64,000 bases of DNA from Vibrio chagasii (GTDB taxonomy: Bacteria; Pseudomonadota; Gammaproteobacteria; Enterobacterales; Vibrionaceae). Positions within the stretch are counted from its first letter, which is position 1. Every line of letters begins with the position of its first letter. The notes under the pieces were generated by a model. That model was not told the DNA's origin. It worked only from the letters and a program-made list of their open reading frames with translations, and made no database searches. The stretch covers positions 1,116,001-1,180,000 of the forward strand of contig CP090851.1 in assembly GCA_041879415.1 (NCBI GenBank), in the 5' to 3' direction. Position numbers and translations under genes: made by a program. This document shows positions 8,501 to 16,284 of this stretch, piece after piece.

Positions 8501-10405
8501 ATGTCTGCTACAAATCGAATAGACGGTAACACGGGTTACGACACTGAATATCAATGGTCACTTAACGATCCGCAATCTTTCTGGAAAACACAATCGCAAG
8601 CCATTGATTGGTTTGAGTCACCAATAAACATCTTACAAGCCGATGAGAATGGTATCGAACGTTGGTTTCCTGATGGGGTAATGAATACCTGTTGGTTAGC
8701 GCTGGATTATCATTGTGAACATGGACGCGGTGACAAGGTTGCGCTTATTTATGATTCGCCAGTAACGGGCATCAAGACCTCTTATTCCTATAATGAACTC
8801 CGCGAACAAGTGGCAAAAACGGCAGGAATGCTTGCCGAGCAAGGCGTAACCAAGGGTGATCGTGTGGTGATCTACATGCCAATGATGCCTGAAGCCGCAA
8901 TGGCAATGCTTGCATGTGCAAGGCTAGGTGCCGTTCACTCTGTGGTGTTTGGTGGTTTTGCTCCGCATGAGCTCGCAGTACGAATTGAAGATGCCGAGCC
9001 GAAGGTGTTGATGACTGCGTCTTGTGGTATCGAAATCAACAAAGTTCTACCGTATAAACCGATGGTTGACCGAGCAATCATGGACAGCCGTTGGAAACCT
9101 GAGAAAGTCGTAGTTTTCCAAAGGGAACAATGCCTAGCAGAACTCAGTCATGAGCGCGACTTACATTGGCAACAATCCGTTGTTAGCGCTGAGCCTCATG
9201 AATGTGTACCTGTTTTGGCAACGGATGCGTTATATATTTTGTATACCTCTGGTACAACGGGCAAACCTAAAGGCGTGGTTCGTGATAATGGTGGTCACGC
9301 GGTAGCGATGAAATACTCGATGAGTACCATCTACAATATGCCGCAAGACGGGGTGTTTTGGGCGGCTTCCGATGTGGGTTGGGTAGTTGGGCATTCTTAT
9401 ATTGTCTACGCACCACTGATTCATGGCTGCACCACGATTCTGTTTGAAGGTAAGCCAGTGCGGACGCCTGATCCGGGTGCTTTCTGGCGCGTGTGTGAAG
9501 AGTATACTGTCGATGTGCTTTTCTCGGCACCAACGGCCTTCCGGGCAATTAAGAAGGAAGATCCCGAAGGAGAGTTGCTCAACAAGTATGACTTATCATC
9601 ACTCAAGTCTATTTTCATGGCAGGTGAACGTTTAGACCCGCCAACATTGGACTGGGTCGAATCTCACACGAGCAAACCGGTTATCGATCACTGGTGGCAA
9701 ACCGAGACGGGTTGGGCGATTTCCGCAAATCCGACGGGGCTTGAGTCTTTGCCTGTGAAAGCGGGCTCTTCAACCAAGCCTGTACCCGGTTATCAAGTGG
9801 AGATCCTCAATGAGTTGGGCGATCCGGCACAAGCTAACCAGCAAGGTTTCGTTGCACTTAAACGACCGCTTCCTCCTGGCTGCTTACCTACGATATGGCG
9901 CAACCACGATAGGTTTGAATCTGGTTATTTGAGCCAGTTCCCAGGTTATTATGTCTCGGGTGATGGCGGTTATCTTGATGAAGATGGTTATCTATTTATC
10001 ATGGGTCGCATCGACGATGTGATAAATGTGGCGGGGCACCGTTTGTCTACTGGTGAAATGGAAGAGATTGTTGGAGGTCACCCTGCAATTGCTGAATGTG
10101 CTGTGGTTGGTATTCACGATGAGCTTAAAGGTCAGCTACCGCTGGGGCTAGTTGTGCTAAAAGACGGTGTGAAGGTGGACGGCGATGACCTTCAAACGGA
10201 GTTAGTCGGTAAGGTCCGAAATGAAATTGGTGCTGTCGCCTGTTTCAAGCAAGCCTTGGTGGTCGAGAGGTTGCCTAAAACTCGCTCGGGTAAGATTTTG
10301 CGTAGAACCATCCGACAAATAGCAGAGGGTGAACAGTATGTGGTGCCTTCGACGATTGATGATCCAACAAGCTTAACGGAAATAGCTGAAAAGCTAGGCA
10401 AATAG
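8501..10405 (+). CDS. prpE: Propionyl-CoA synthetase (acyl-adenylate forming)
   Basis: PrpE activates propionate to propionyl-CoA with ATP, feeding the methylcitrate cycle. The 634-residue protein has the AMP-binding P-loop YTSGTTGKPKG near residue 246, the HWWQTETGW core motif, the GRIDDVINVAGHR hinge and the acetylation-target lysine near residue 597 in TRSGKILRR. Length and motifs fit the ACS/PrpE group. The assignment to propionate rests on its place at the end of the prp operon. A strong GGAGGAG ribosome-binding site precedes the ATG. In relatives the active-site lysine is controlled by Pat/CobB acetylation; the motif needed for that is intact here. Confidence 0.95.
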   Translation: MSATNRIDGNTGYDTEYQWSLNDPQSFWKTQSQAIDWFESPINILQADENGIERWFPDGVMNTCWLALDYHCEHGRGDKVALIYDSPVTGIKTSYSYNELREQVAKTAGMLAEQGVTKGDRVVIYMPMMPEAAMAMLACARLGAVHSVVFGGFAPHELAVRIEDAEPKVLMTASCGIEINKVLPYKPMVDRAIMDSRWKPEKVVVFQREQCLAELSHERDLHWQQSVVSAEPHECVPVLATDALYILYTSGTTGKPKGVVRDNGGHAVAMKYSMSTIYNMPQDGVFWAASDVGWVVGHSYIVYAPLIHGCTTILFEGKPVRTPDPGAFWRVCEEYTVDVLFSAPTAFRAIKKEDPEGELLNKYDLSSLKSIFMAGERLDPPTLDWVESHTSKPVIDHWWQTETGWAISANPTGLESLPVKAGSSTKPVPGYQVEILNELGDPAQANQQGFVALKRPLPPGCLPTIWRNHDRFESGYLSQFPGYYVSGDGGYLDEDGYLFIMGRIDDVINVAGHRLSTGEMEEIVGGHPAIAECAVVGIHDELKGQLPLGLVVLKDGVKVDGDDLQTELVGKVRNEIGAVACFKQALVVERLPKTRSGKILRRTIRQIAEGEQYVVPSTIDDPTSLTEIAEKLGK

Positions 10406-10430
10406 AATGGGCTTTTATTTCTCAATGAGT

Positions 10431-10456
10431 AAAGCATAACAACTCGTTATGCTTTA
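10431..10456 (+). terminator. Hairpin after prpE
   Basis: A perfect 10-bp stem AAAGCATAAC/GTTATGCTTT (10431-10440, 10446-10455) has a 5-base loop. The following T run is short, so termination strength is uncertain. Confidence 0.6.
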
Positions 10457-10536
10457 TCTAAACTCTTGTTTATTCATCTGTTGATCTAACGTGTTTACTA
10501 TGGCCTTGTTATCAAACCAATAATGAGGTCTTTTTT

Positions 10537-10983
10537 ATGCGAGCTTATCTTTTGTTAATGACTTTATTTGCTAGTAGTTTAGCTAACGCAGGTGTCTCAA
10601 AGGATGAAGCGAGTAGAGCATTGCTAGAGCCCTTAAGCCACCCTAAGGTCTTCCAATGTATCTCGAAGACGGGAGTTAACTTGTACCAAGCGGTGTTTGA
10701 CATTGGTGCTGGGTATGACGCTGATCCTATTAACTCAAAAATGATCGTTAATTCAAGGAAAGGTCGTTACGAATATCAAATACTGGGCGCAGTTAGAGCG
10801 GAAAGAGCGGGTGAAATTGTTGTACTGACTCGTCACGAGGAGGATGGTGTTCAAGTCGCTGCGATGATTGATGAAGAAAACGGCAAGATACTCGGAATCG
10901 GTGATAAGTACCATTATCGTGATTGTGGCGTACGACCACCACCGACAGCAGAGAATATGCAAAACTTTTGGTCCAAAGGCTAA
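10537..10983 (+). CDS. Exported protein of unknown function
   Basis: A 148-residue protein that I do not recognise. It begins with a clear signal peptide (MRAYLLLMTLFASSLANA, cleavage after Ala18), so the mature form of about 130 residues is periplasmic or surface-exposed. The mature protein has two cysteines (FQCIS and RDCGV) that could form one disulfide, no membrane segment, and a mixed alpha/beta composition. It stands alone between two terminators. The ATG has an AATGAGG ribosome-binding site 8-12 bases upstream. Confidence 0.75.
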   Translation: MRAYLLLMTLFASSLANAGVSKDEASRALLEPLSHPKVFQCISKTGVNLYQAVFDIGAGYDADPINSKMIVNSRKGRYEYQILGAVRAERAGEIVVLTRHEEDGVQVAAMIDEENGKILGIGDKYHYRDCGVRPPPTAENMQNFWSKG

Positions 10984-11010
10984 AAGTACGGTTAAACAGA
11001 AATGAAAGAG

Positions 11011-11035
11011 GCGACCTTATTGGTCGCTTTTTTAT
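11011..11035 (+). terminator. Rho-independent terminator
   Basis: Stem GCGACC/GGTCGC (11011-11016, 11022-11027), loop TTATT, then a run of seven T. Confidence 0.85.
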
Positions 11036-11220
11036 TTTCGAAAAATGAGGGGCATCGAAACCATAGCTTGAAAGATAACTATACCTTGATTGCTAACTAT
11101 GTGTTGTTTGGCTAATACATAGCTGAGTATTATGTTTTGTCTAAACGTGGCTTTATTTATCTGATTTACGCTTCTCTTTAAGATGGCTTCAATCCAAACG
11201 AAGAACGAAGCGAGACTCCT

Positions 11221-11622
11221 ATGAAATTCATCAAACCTATTCTTTTAGCTACCTTGGTTGCGACTCTTTCTGGTTGCGCGTCACCAGCAATGGACAATGA
11301 AAATGAGAACGCTGCTCGAAATCGTGGTGCGGTAGGTGGTGCTTTATTGGGAGCAACAGCAGGTGCACTGACTGGAGATGCCAGCTTAGCGGTAAAGGGC
11401 GCAGCATTAGGTGGTGTGACTGGTGGTGTTGCTGGTTCTATGAAAGATACAGACGACGCTAGAAATGCTCAAAGAACGCAAGTTATAGCTGATGGCTTGT
11501 CACAAGATAATCGAACTGACGCTGAGAAGCGAGTCGCTGAAGTTGAAGCCGAAATTAAGCTGATTGAGTTAGAGCAACAGCTTGCAGAGCTTAAAAAAGA
11601 AAAACAGGATGATGGTGTTTAA
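11221..11622 (+). CDS. Small lipoprotein with glycine-zipper segment
   Basis: A 133-residue protein with a lipobox ending in LSGC (Cys19) after a short hydrophobic signal, so it is expected to be a lipidated envelope protein. Residues 37-75 carry GxxxG-type spacing (RGAVGGALLGATAGALTG and KGAALGGVTGGVAGS), the glycine-zipper pattern seen in SlyB- and OsmB-like proteins, where two helices pack into or against the membrane. The C-terminal 40 residues are charged and predicted coiled coil (VEAEIKLIELEQQLAELKKE). Membrane-integrity or stress roles are known for such families; the exact role here is unknown. It is monocistronic, with a terminator downstream. Confidence 0.8.
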   Translation: MKFIKPILLATLVATLSGCASPAMDNENENAARNRGAVGGALLGATAGALTGDASLAVKGAALGGVTGGVAGSMKDTDDARNAQRTQVIADGLSQDNRTDAEKRVAEVEAEIKLIELEQQLAELKKEKQDDGV

Positions 11623-11670
11623 TGTAATAGCACTCGTTCGATAAGTTCTGGAATGAACCAACTCAAGACT

Positions 11671-11697
11671 AAATGGCCACGATAATGTGGTCATTTT
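11671..11697 (+). terminator. Hairpin terminator after the lipoprotein gene
   Basis: Stem AAATGGCCAC/GTGGTCATTT (11671-11680, 11687-11696, one G-T pair), loop GATAAT, ending in four T. Confidence 0.7.
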
Positions 11698-11812
11698 CGT
11701 ATCTAAAACATCCTCTCCAAAGCACGAATTATTTCAATCACTTGTATAGATATCAATGGCAAGTAAACTAGACTCAATTTAGATATTAACTCGTTTGAGA
11801 ACTGTACTCGTC

Positions 11813-12292
11813 ATGAATGTCACCTTAAGGGCCGCAACACACACCGATCTAGATCAACTGAATGAGTTGATGTTTGATCTTCACCACCACCATCATATTG
11901 CCTGCCCTGAGCACTTTAAAACAGCAGAAGAGATTGAGCAGGAAAAGAGTATTGCAAGGTACTTAGATGACCCAGAGTGCTTAGTGTATGTGGCGCTCAA
12001 AGGCCAGCTAATCGTTGGGTTCATATCAGGACACTTTTGTGAGCTGATCTCTACAGTGAGCAAGCCGGTTCAAATGGGGAGTGTTGATGAGCTTTTTGTT
12101 CTTCCTGAATACCGTAAAGCAGACGTGGCGCAGATGTTGTTTCAACGTATTGAATCCACTTTTGATGACTATGGTGTCACTCAAGTGTTCGTCGAGGTTT
12201 GGGATTTTAATTCGCCTGCCAAGGACTTCTATCAAAAAATGGGGTTCACACCTCACATTCAATGGATGAGAAAGGCTTTGCACAAAACATAG
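11813..12292 (+). CDS. GNAT family N-acetyltransferase
   Basis: A 159-residue protein with the GNAT core. Strand beta-4 is VDELFVLPEYRKADVAQMLFQ, whose R/Q-x-x-(G/A)-x-(G/A) acetyl-CoA loop is changed to RKADVA. The C-terminal strand has FVEVWDFNSPAKDFYQKMGF, the usual YxxxGF ending. The substrate cannot be told; the unusual HHHHH run near residue 25 could bind metal. The ATG at 11813 is taken as start although an in-frame TTG at 11795 exists. Neither has a strong ribosome-binding site. No operon partners. Confidence 0.82.
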   Translation: MNVTLRAATHTDLDQLNELMFDLHHHHHIACPEHFKTAEEIEQEKSIARYLDDPECLVYVALKGQLIVGFISGHFCELISTVSKPVQMGSVDELFVLPEYRKADVAQMLFQRIESTFDDYGVTQVFVEVWDFNSPAKDFYQKMGFTPHIQWMRKALHKT

Positions 12293-12375
12293 ACAGCGAT
12301 TTTGTGTGTGTTTCATTACAATAGTTCAACTGCGATAGCAGTCTCAATTTCTTCTATTATTTGTAGGTAAATTCG

Positions 12376-13788
12376 TTGGTTATTCGATATCTATTGGTTC
12401 TTATTCTGTCTCTATTGAGTACTACTTCCGTTTGGGCGAACAACATCTTGCCCGATCATATTGCGGGCGCATTGTGTGTAGTACGCGCTGATAACCAAAT
12501 TGTGTTGGTTGATGAGTTGATCACTGGGCAATTGTCTTTACCGGGAGGCACTGTTGTTTCTGGTGAAGATCCAGCTATTGCAGCGCAACGTGAAACTTGG
12601 GAAGAAGCAGGGCTATCTGTAACGGTCGGTGATGTACTCGGCTACACCGACAGTGCGGTTGTTTATGATTGTATCTCTGATTCTGAAGTCATCAGCTATC
12701 AAGCTCGAAATGAGTTGGGTGGCTTTGAGCTTCCCATTTGGTTCGCTCCTCATTATGGAGTGGAAGTGAGTAGGGCGATGCTACTTCCTCCGACTGCATT
12801 GCCAGCAAATCAATACCGTTATCCAGAGCAGTGGTCTGAGATTAATGAATTGTTTCTTTCTGCTACAAACCAACCTGTGACTTATGTAACGGAGCTGGTG
12901 GGCGCAGCGCCAAAAGTTCATCAAGTTGAACTAGGTTGGATTGTTTCGCTGCAAAACATGTTCGATAACCTACCTAGTATCTTTTCTAATACGGTTCTAT
13001 TGACCGATATACTCGCAAAACCATGGGCTTTCATTGTGATCTTGCCATTAATCGCTTGGCATTTTGGTCGCAATTTTGCGTTGAAGTTCGGTTTCACTTT
13101 GATATCGGTGACACTGCTGACTTTGATAGCCCACCAAGGGTTCGGTTTCCCACGCCCACACGCTTATCTTCCAACATTGAAGCTAGTTATGAGCAGTGGT
13201 TACAGTTTTCCAAGTTTGTTGGCAGCGCTATGGGTGAGTTTGATTTTGTTGGTGTTGTGGAAGTTGAAACGTCTTTTTGAACAGAAATCGATACTGATAG
13301 TACTTGCTGGGCTACTTTGGATTATGCTTTTCAAAGCTTACACAGGCAGTGCGTTTTTCAGTGATGTTTTGATGGGTGGTTTGTTAGGCGCCTTAACGAC
13401 TTGGCATATAGTGAGACTAGATAGTAAACCCGATGTTGATATTAGTGTGCTATTGAGTTCCAAAGGCGTGTGGTGGGGCCTATGCCTGCTATCAATCGTA
13501 CTTACGGTTATCTGGCCATTGCCAACGTTCTCATTCTGGGTCGCTATTTTAATGACCATCGCTTGCTTGGTAACGTTAACGGATTCTAAACCTTTAACCG
13601 GCCAGTTCTCATTTAAGATCGTGCTTGGTGTTATGGTGATGTTGTTAGCGGGAAATCTGTTGATTAGCTGGGCGGGGAGCTTTGTTTCATTTAGTGGTAT
13701 CGCTTCATTTGTCGTCGATACGCTGCGTTTCCCTATCTTGATTCTGGTTGGTGTTGTGGCATTTCGTTTGCCTTGGGCAAGAAAATAG
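12376..13788 (+). CDS. NUDIX hydrolase fused to a degenerate PAP2-like membrane domain
   Basis: A 470-residue protein. A signal peptide or anchor (residues 1-21) is followed by a NUDIX domain with a complete Nudix box around residues 57-79 (GGTVVSGEDP...RETWEEAGL), so pyrophosphate hydrolysis of a nucleoside-diphosphate-linked substrate outside the cytoplasm is plausible. From about residue 210 there are some eight membrane segments resembling the PAP2/PgpB phosphatase fold: FPRP (about 255), YSFPSLLAAL (about 276) and AFFSDVLMG (about 326). In active PAP2 enzymes these are RP, PSGH and SRxxxxxHxxxD. Here both catalytic histidines are replaced, so the phosphatase half looks inactive. The start is a TTG because a stop lies 12 bases upstream in frame; AGGT precedes it. 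Confidence 0.85.
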   Translation: MVIRYLLVLILSLLSTTSVWANNILPDHIAGALCVVRADNQIVLVDELITGQLSLPGGTVVSGEDPAIAAQRETWEEAGLSVTVGDVLGYTDSAVVYDCISDSEVISYQARNELGGFELPIWFAPHYGVEVSRAMLLPPTALPANQYRYPEQWSEINELFLSATNQPVTYVTELVGAAPKVHQVELGWIVSLQNMFDNLPSIFSNTVLLTDILAKPWAFIVILPLIAWHFGRNFALKFGFTLISVTLLTLIAHQGFGFPRPHAYLPTLKLVMSSGYSFPSLLAALWVSLILLVLWKLKRLFEQKSILIVLAGLLWIMLFKAYTGSAFFSDVLMGGLLGALTTWHIVRLDSKPDVDISVLLSSKGVWWGLCLLSIVLTVIWPLPTFSFWVAILMTIACLVTLTDSKPLTGQFSFKIVLGVMVMLLAGNLLISWAGSFVSFSGIASFVVDTLRFPILILVGVVAFRLPWARK

Positions 13789-13810
13789 CGAATGACCTGT
13801 TAAACAAAAT

Positions 13811-13836
13811 AAGGCTGTGCAGTGCACAGCCTTTTT
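13811..13836. terminator. Bidirectional terminator between convergent genes
   Basis: Stem AAGGCTGTGC/GCACAGCCTT (13811-13820, 13824-13833) is flanked by A-rich and T-rich runs. It serves the NUDIX gene on the plus strand and the HAD phosphatase gene on the minus strand. Confidence 0.8.
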
Positions 13837-13862
13837 AGTATCAATGATATGGCATCTAATCG

Positions 13863-14672
13863 TTAAGAGTTGAAGATGAACTTTTCAATCGCGACCGCTA
13901 CACCATGGTCGTCGTTGCTTGCAGTGATATGATCAGCGATTTTCTTGGTTTCTTCCATCGCGTTGTCCATTGCAATGCCCAGGCCCGCGTATTCCAGCAT
14001 ATGATGGTCATTTTCAGCATCGCCCATACAGATCACTTCTTCGGCTGTAATACCTAAGTGTTCGGCAATGGCTTCAATACCGACACCTTTGTTTGAGTTA
14101 GGATTTAAGAACTCTAAGAAGAAAGGTGCGCTCTGAACAATAGTAAACTGATTCTTAAGCTCTTGTGGCAATTTGCTGATGATGTCTGTCAGTTTGGTTG
14201 GCTCAGCAACAATCATGGTTTTAATGATTTCGTGGTCGTCTTCCAATTGAGAAAAATCGAACTCGGTAATCTCTAAGCCGTTAATGCGCGCTTCAATGCC
14301 AGTGTATTCGTTGTTCTCAGGTGTAATTAAACCATGAACTTTGCTGAATGCATGGACATAGCCACCAAGCTGCTCGGCAAGTGCTGCGATTTCTTTTGCC
14401 GCTTTACCATTACTGATCTCGCTATGAATGATCTCTTTTGTTGTTACATTCTGAACCATAGAGCCATTGTAGAAGAGTACAAAGTCATCCTCGCCGTTAA
14501 TTGAAAGCTCATCAAGTTTGCTCTGCATGCCTTCTAAAGGGCGCCCAGAAGCTAGAACGACCTTCACACCTGCAGCACGAGCCTTGGTAATTGCGTCTTT
14601 GTTCTCTTGAGAAATTACTTTGTCACTGTTGAGCAGCGTACCGTCCATATCAAGAGCGATCAGTTTGTACAT
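13863..14672 (-). CDS. yidA: HAD-IIB (Cof-type) sugar phosphatase, YidA-like
   Basis: A 269-residue HAD-superfamily phosphatase. Motif I is LIALDMDGTLLNSD near the N-terminus, motif II is the S of VVLASGRP, and motifs III/IV are the K of NKGVG and MGDAENDHHML. The C2B cap is of IIB type. The overall sequence follows E. coli YidA (270 residues) closely, including AMDNAMEETK and GVAVAIEKF. YidA acts on small sugar phosphates in vitro; its physiological substrate is not settled. The frame is open further upstream, but the ATG at 14672 with AAGGA a few bases before it is the start: the upstream residues look like shadow translation of the queE promoter side. Divergent from queE. Confidence 0.92.
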   Translation of the reverse strand: MYKLIALDMDGTLLNSDKVISQENKDAITKARAAGVKVVLASGRPLEGMQSKLDELSINGEDDFVLFYNGSMVQNVTTKEIIHSEISNGKAAKEIAALAEQLGGYVHAFSKVHGLITPENNEYTGIEARINGLEITEFDFSQLEDDHEIIKTMIVAEPTKLTDIISKLPQELKNQFTIVQSAPFFLEFLNPNSNKGVGIEAIAEHLGITAEEVICMGDAENDHHMLEYAGLGIAMDNAMEETKKIADHITASNDDHGVAVAIEKFIFNS

Positions 14673-14856
14673 GTTGTTCCTTACTAAAAATAAAAAGCTA
14701 ACGAAATCTAATGGGCGAAAGGATAAGGGAACTTCAAACGCTAGGCTAGGGCTTTGATCAAGTGATTTATCAGTACTCATTTGTTTGACCAAAAGAGGCA
14801 AGTGCTTTAAGGTCTGCGGTTGATTAATTTCATCAAATGATTGAGCTGAGGGAAAG

Positions 14857-15525
14857 TTGTACAAGATTAACGAAATGTTTGAAACCATCCAGGGTGAGGG
14901 CGTGTTTACCGGCGTTCCTGCTGTTTTTGTTCGTTTGCAAATTTGCCCTGTAGGCTGCTCTTGGTGTGATACCAAACAGACATGGGAAGCTTTGCCAGAA
15001 GACGAGACTAGCCTTGGTGATATCATGGTTAAGACAGAGGATTCACCGACTTGGTCTTCTATTGATGCTCAAGGAATCGTGAATGAATACATTAAACAAG
15101 GCTACACTGCTAAACACATTGTGATTACAGGTGGTGAGCCATGTATTTATGATCTTGTCCCTCTTACTGAAGCATTTGAGAAACACGGCTGTCGCTGCCA
15201 AATTGAGACTAGCGGTACATCAGAAGTCAAAGCCACACCTGACACTTGGGTTACGGTGTCACCTAAGGTGGCAATGAAAGCGAAACTGGAAATCTTAGAC
15301 AGCGCTTTACAGCGTGCTAACGAAATTAAGCACCCAGTAGGAACAGGTAAGGACATTGAGCAACTTGATGGTTTACTGGAACGAGCAGAAGTATCCGACG
15401 ATACTGTGATTGCTCTACAACCAATTAGCCAAAAAGATCGTGCGACGAAGCTTTGTATTGATACCTGCATTGAGCGTAATTGGCGCTTATCAATTCAAAC
15501 TCATAAGTACTTGAGCATCGCATAG
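14857..15525 (+). CDS. queE: 7-carboxy-7-deazaguanine synthase QueE
   Basis: QueE is the radical-SAM enzyme that contracts 6-carboxytetrahydropterin to 7-carboxy-7-deazaguanine in queuosine biosynthesis. The 222-residue protein begins YKINEMFETIQGEG, the usual QueE N-terminus, followed by the cluster motif CPVGCSWC (Cys30, Cys34, Cys37, CX3CX2C). GGEP (about residue 92) and the later SPK and QP segments are SAM and substrate contacts. The start is TTG at 14857, with a GAGGG Shine-Dalgarno at suitable spacing and no ATG earlier. queC follows 63 bp downstream. Confidence 0.96.
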   Translation: MYKINEMFETIQGEGVFTGVPAVFVRLQICPVGCSWCDTKQTWEALPEDETSLGDIMVKTEDSPTWSSIDAQGIVNEYIKQGYTAKHIVITGGEPCIYDLVPLTEAFEKHGCRCQIETSGTSEVKATPDTWVTVSPKVAMKAKLEILDSALQRANEIKHPVGTGKDIEQLDGLLERAEVSDDTVIALQPISQKDRATKLCIDTCIERNWRLSIQTHKYLSIA

Positions 15526-15588
15526 TTTTTAACTTTGCAGAGTGCTTACCCGTTGTAGAAAGCTCGTCAGTTTTAGGTAGGAATAGAA

Positions 15589-16284
15589 ATGAAAAAAGCA
15601 GTTGTAGTATTTAGTGGTGGTCAAGACTCAACCACGTGTCTAGTTCAAGCACTAAAAGAGTATGATGAAGTTCATGCGATTACGTTTGACTATGGTCAGC
15701 GTCATAAACTAGAGATTGAAGTTGCTGAATCATTAGCTAAAGAGTTAGGCGTAAAAGCGCACAAAGTGATGGATGTGACTCTATTAAATGAGCTAGCTAT
15801 CAGCTCTTTAACTCGTGACGATATTCCTGTTTCTCATGAACTGCAAGAGAACGGTTTACCGAATTCGTTTGTCCCTGGTCGTAACATTCTGTTCTTAACG
15901 CTTGCTGGTATTTACGCATATCAAATCGGCGCAGAAACGGTGATTACTGGTGTATGTGAAACGGATTTCTCTGGTTACCCTGATTGTCGTAATGACTTCG
16001 TAAAAGCGATGAACTCTGCGTTAGTGCAAGGTATGGACAAGGAGCTGGATATTAAAACGCCACTAATGTGGTTAAACAAGGCTGAAACTTGGGCCTTGGC
16101 TGATCAATACTCAGCTCTTGAGCTTGTGCGTAATAAAACCCTGACTTGTTACAACGGTATCATCGGTGATGGCTGTGGCGATTGCCCTGCATGTGAACTG
16201 AGAAAAGTTGGCCTCAATGACTACCTAAGTGATCGCGAATCTATTATGGCTGAACTGGTTCGTAAGCAGGCTGAGAATAAATAA
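15589..16284 (+). CDS. queC: 7-cyano-7-deazaguanine synthase QueC
   Basis: QueC converts 7-carboxy-7-deazaguanine to preQ0 with ATP and ammonia. The 231-residue protein has the PP-loop ATP-binding motif SGGQDS (residues 9-14) and four zinc-binding cysteines, Cys187, Cys196, Cys199 and Cys202. It follows queE in the same direction and the two act in consecutive steps. A TAGGAA ribosome-binding site precedes the ATG. The last 41 bases overlap the 3' end of the convergent GGDEF gene. Confidence 0.97.
   Translation: MKKAVVVFSGGQDSTTCLVQALKEYDEVHAITFDYGQRHKLEIEVAESLAKELGVKAHKVMDVTLLNELAISSLTRDDIPVSHELQENGLPNSFVPGRNILFLTLAGIYAYQIGAETVITGVCETDFSGYPDCRNDFVKAMNSALVQGMDKELDIKTPLMWLNKAETWALADQYSALELVRNKTLTCYNGIIGDGCGDCPACELRKVGLNDYLSDRESIMAELVRKQAENK

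Noticed and set aside
14673..15026. N-terminal extension of the HAD phosphatase frame
   Set aside because: The upstream codons read into the divergent queE promoter and coding region. The HAD motif I lies just after the ATG at 14672, which has a good ribosome-binding site.
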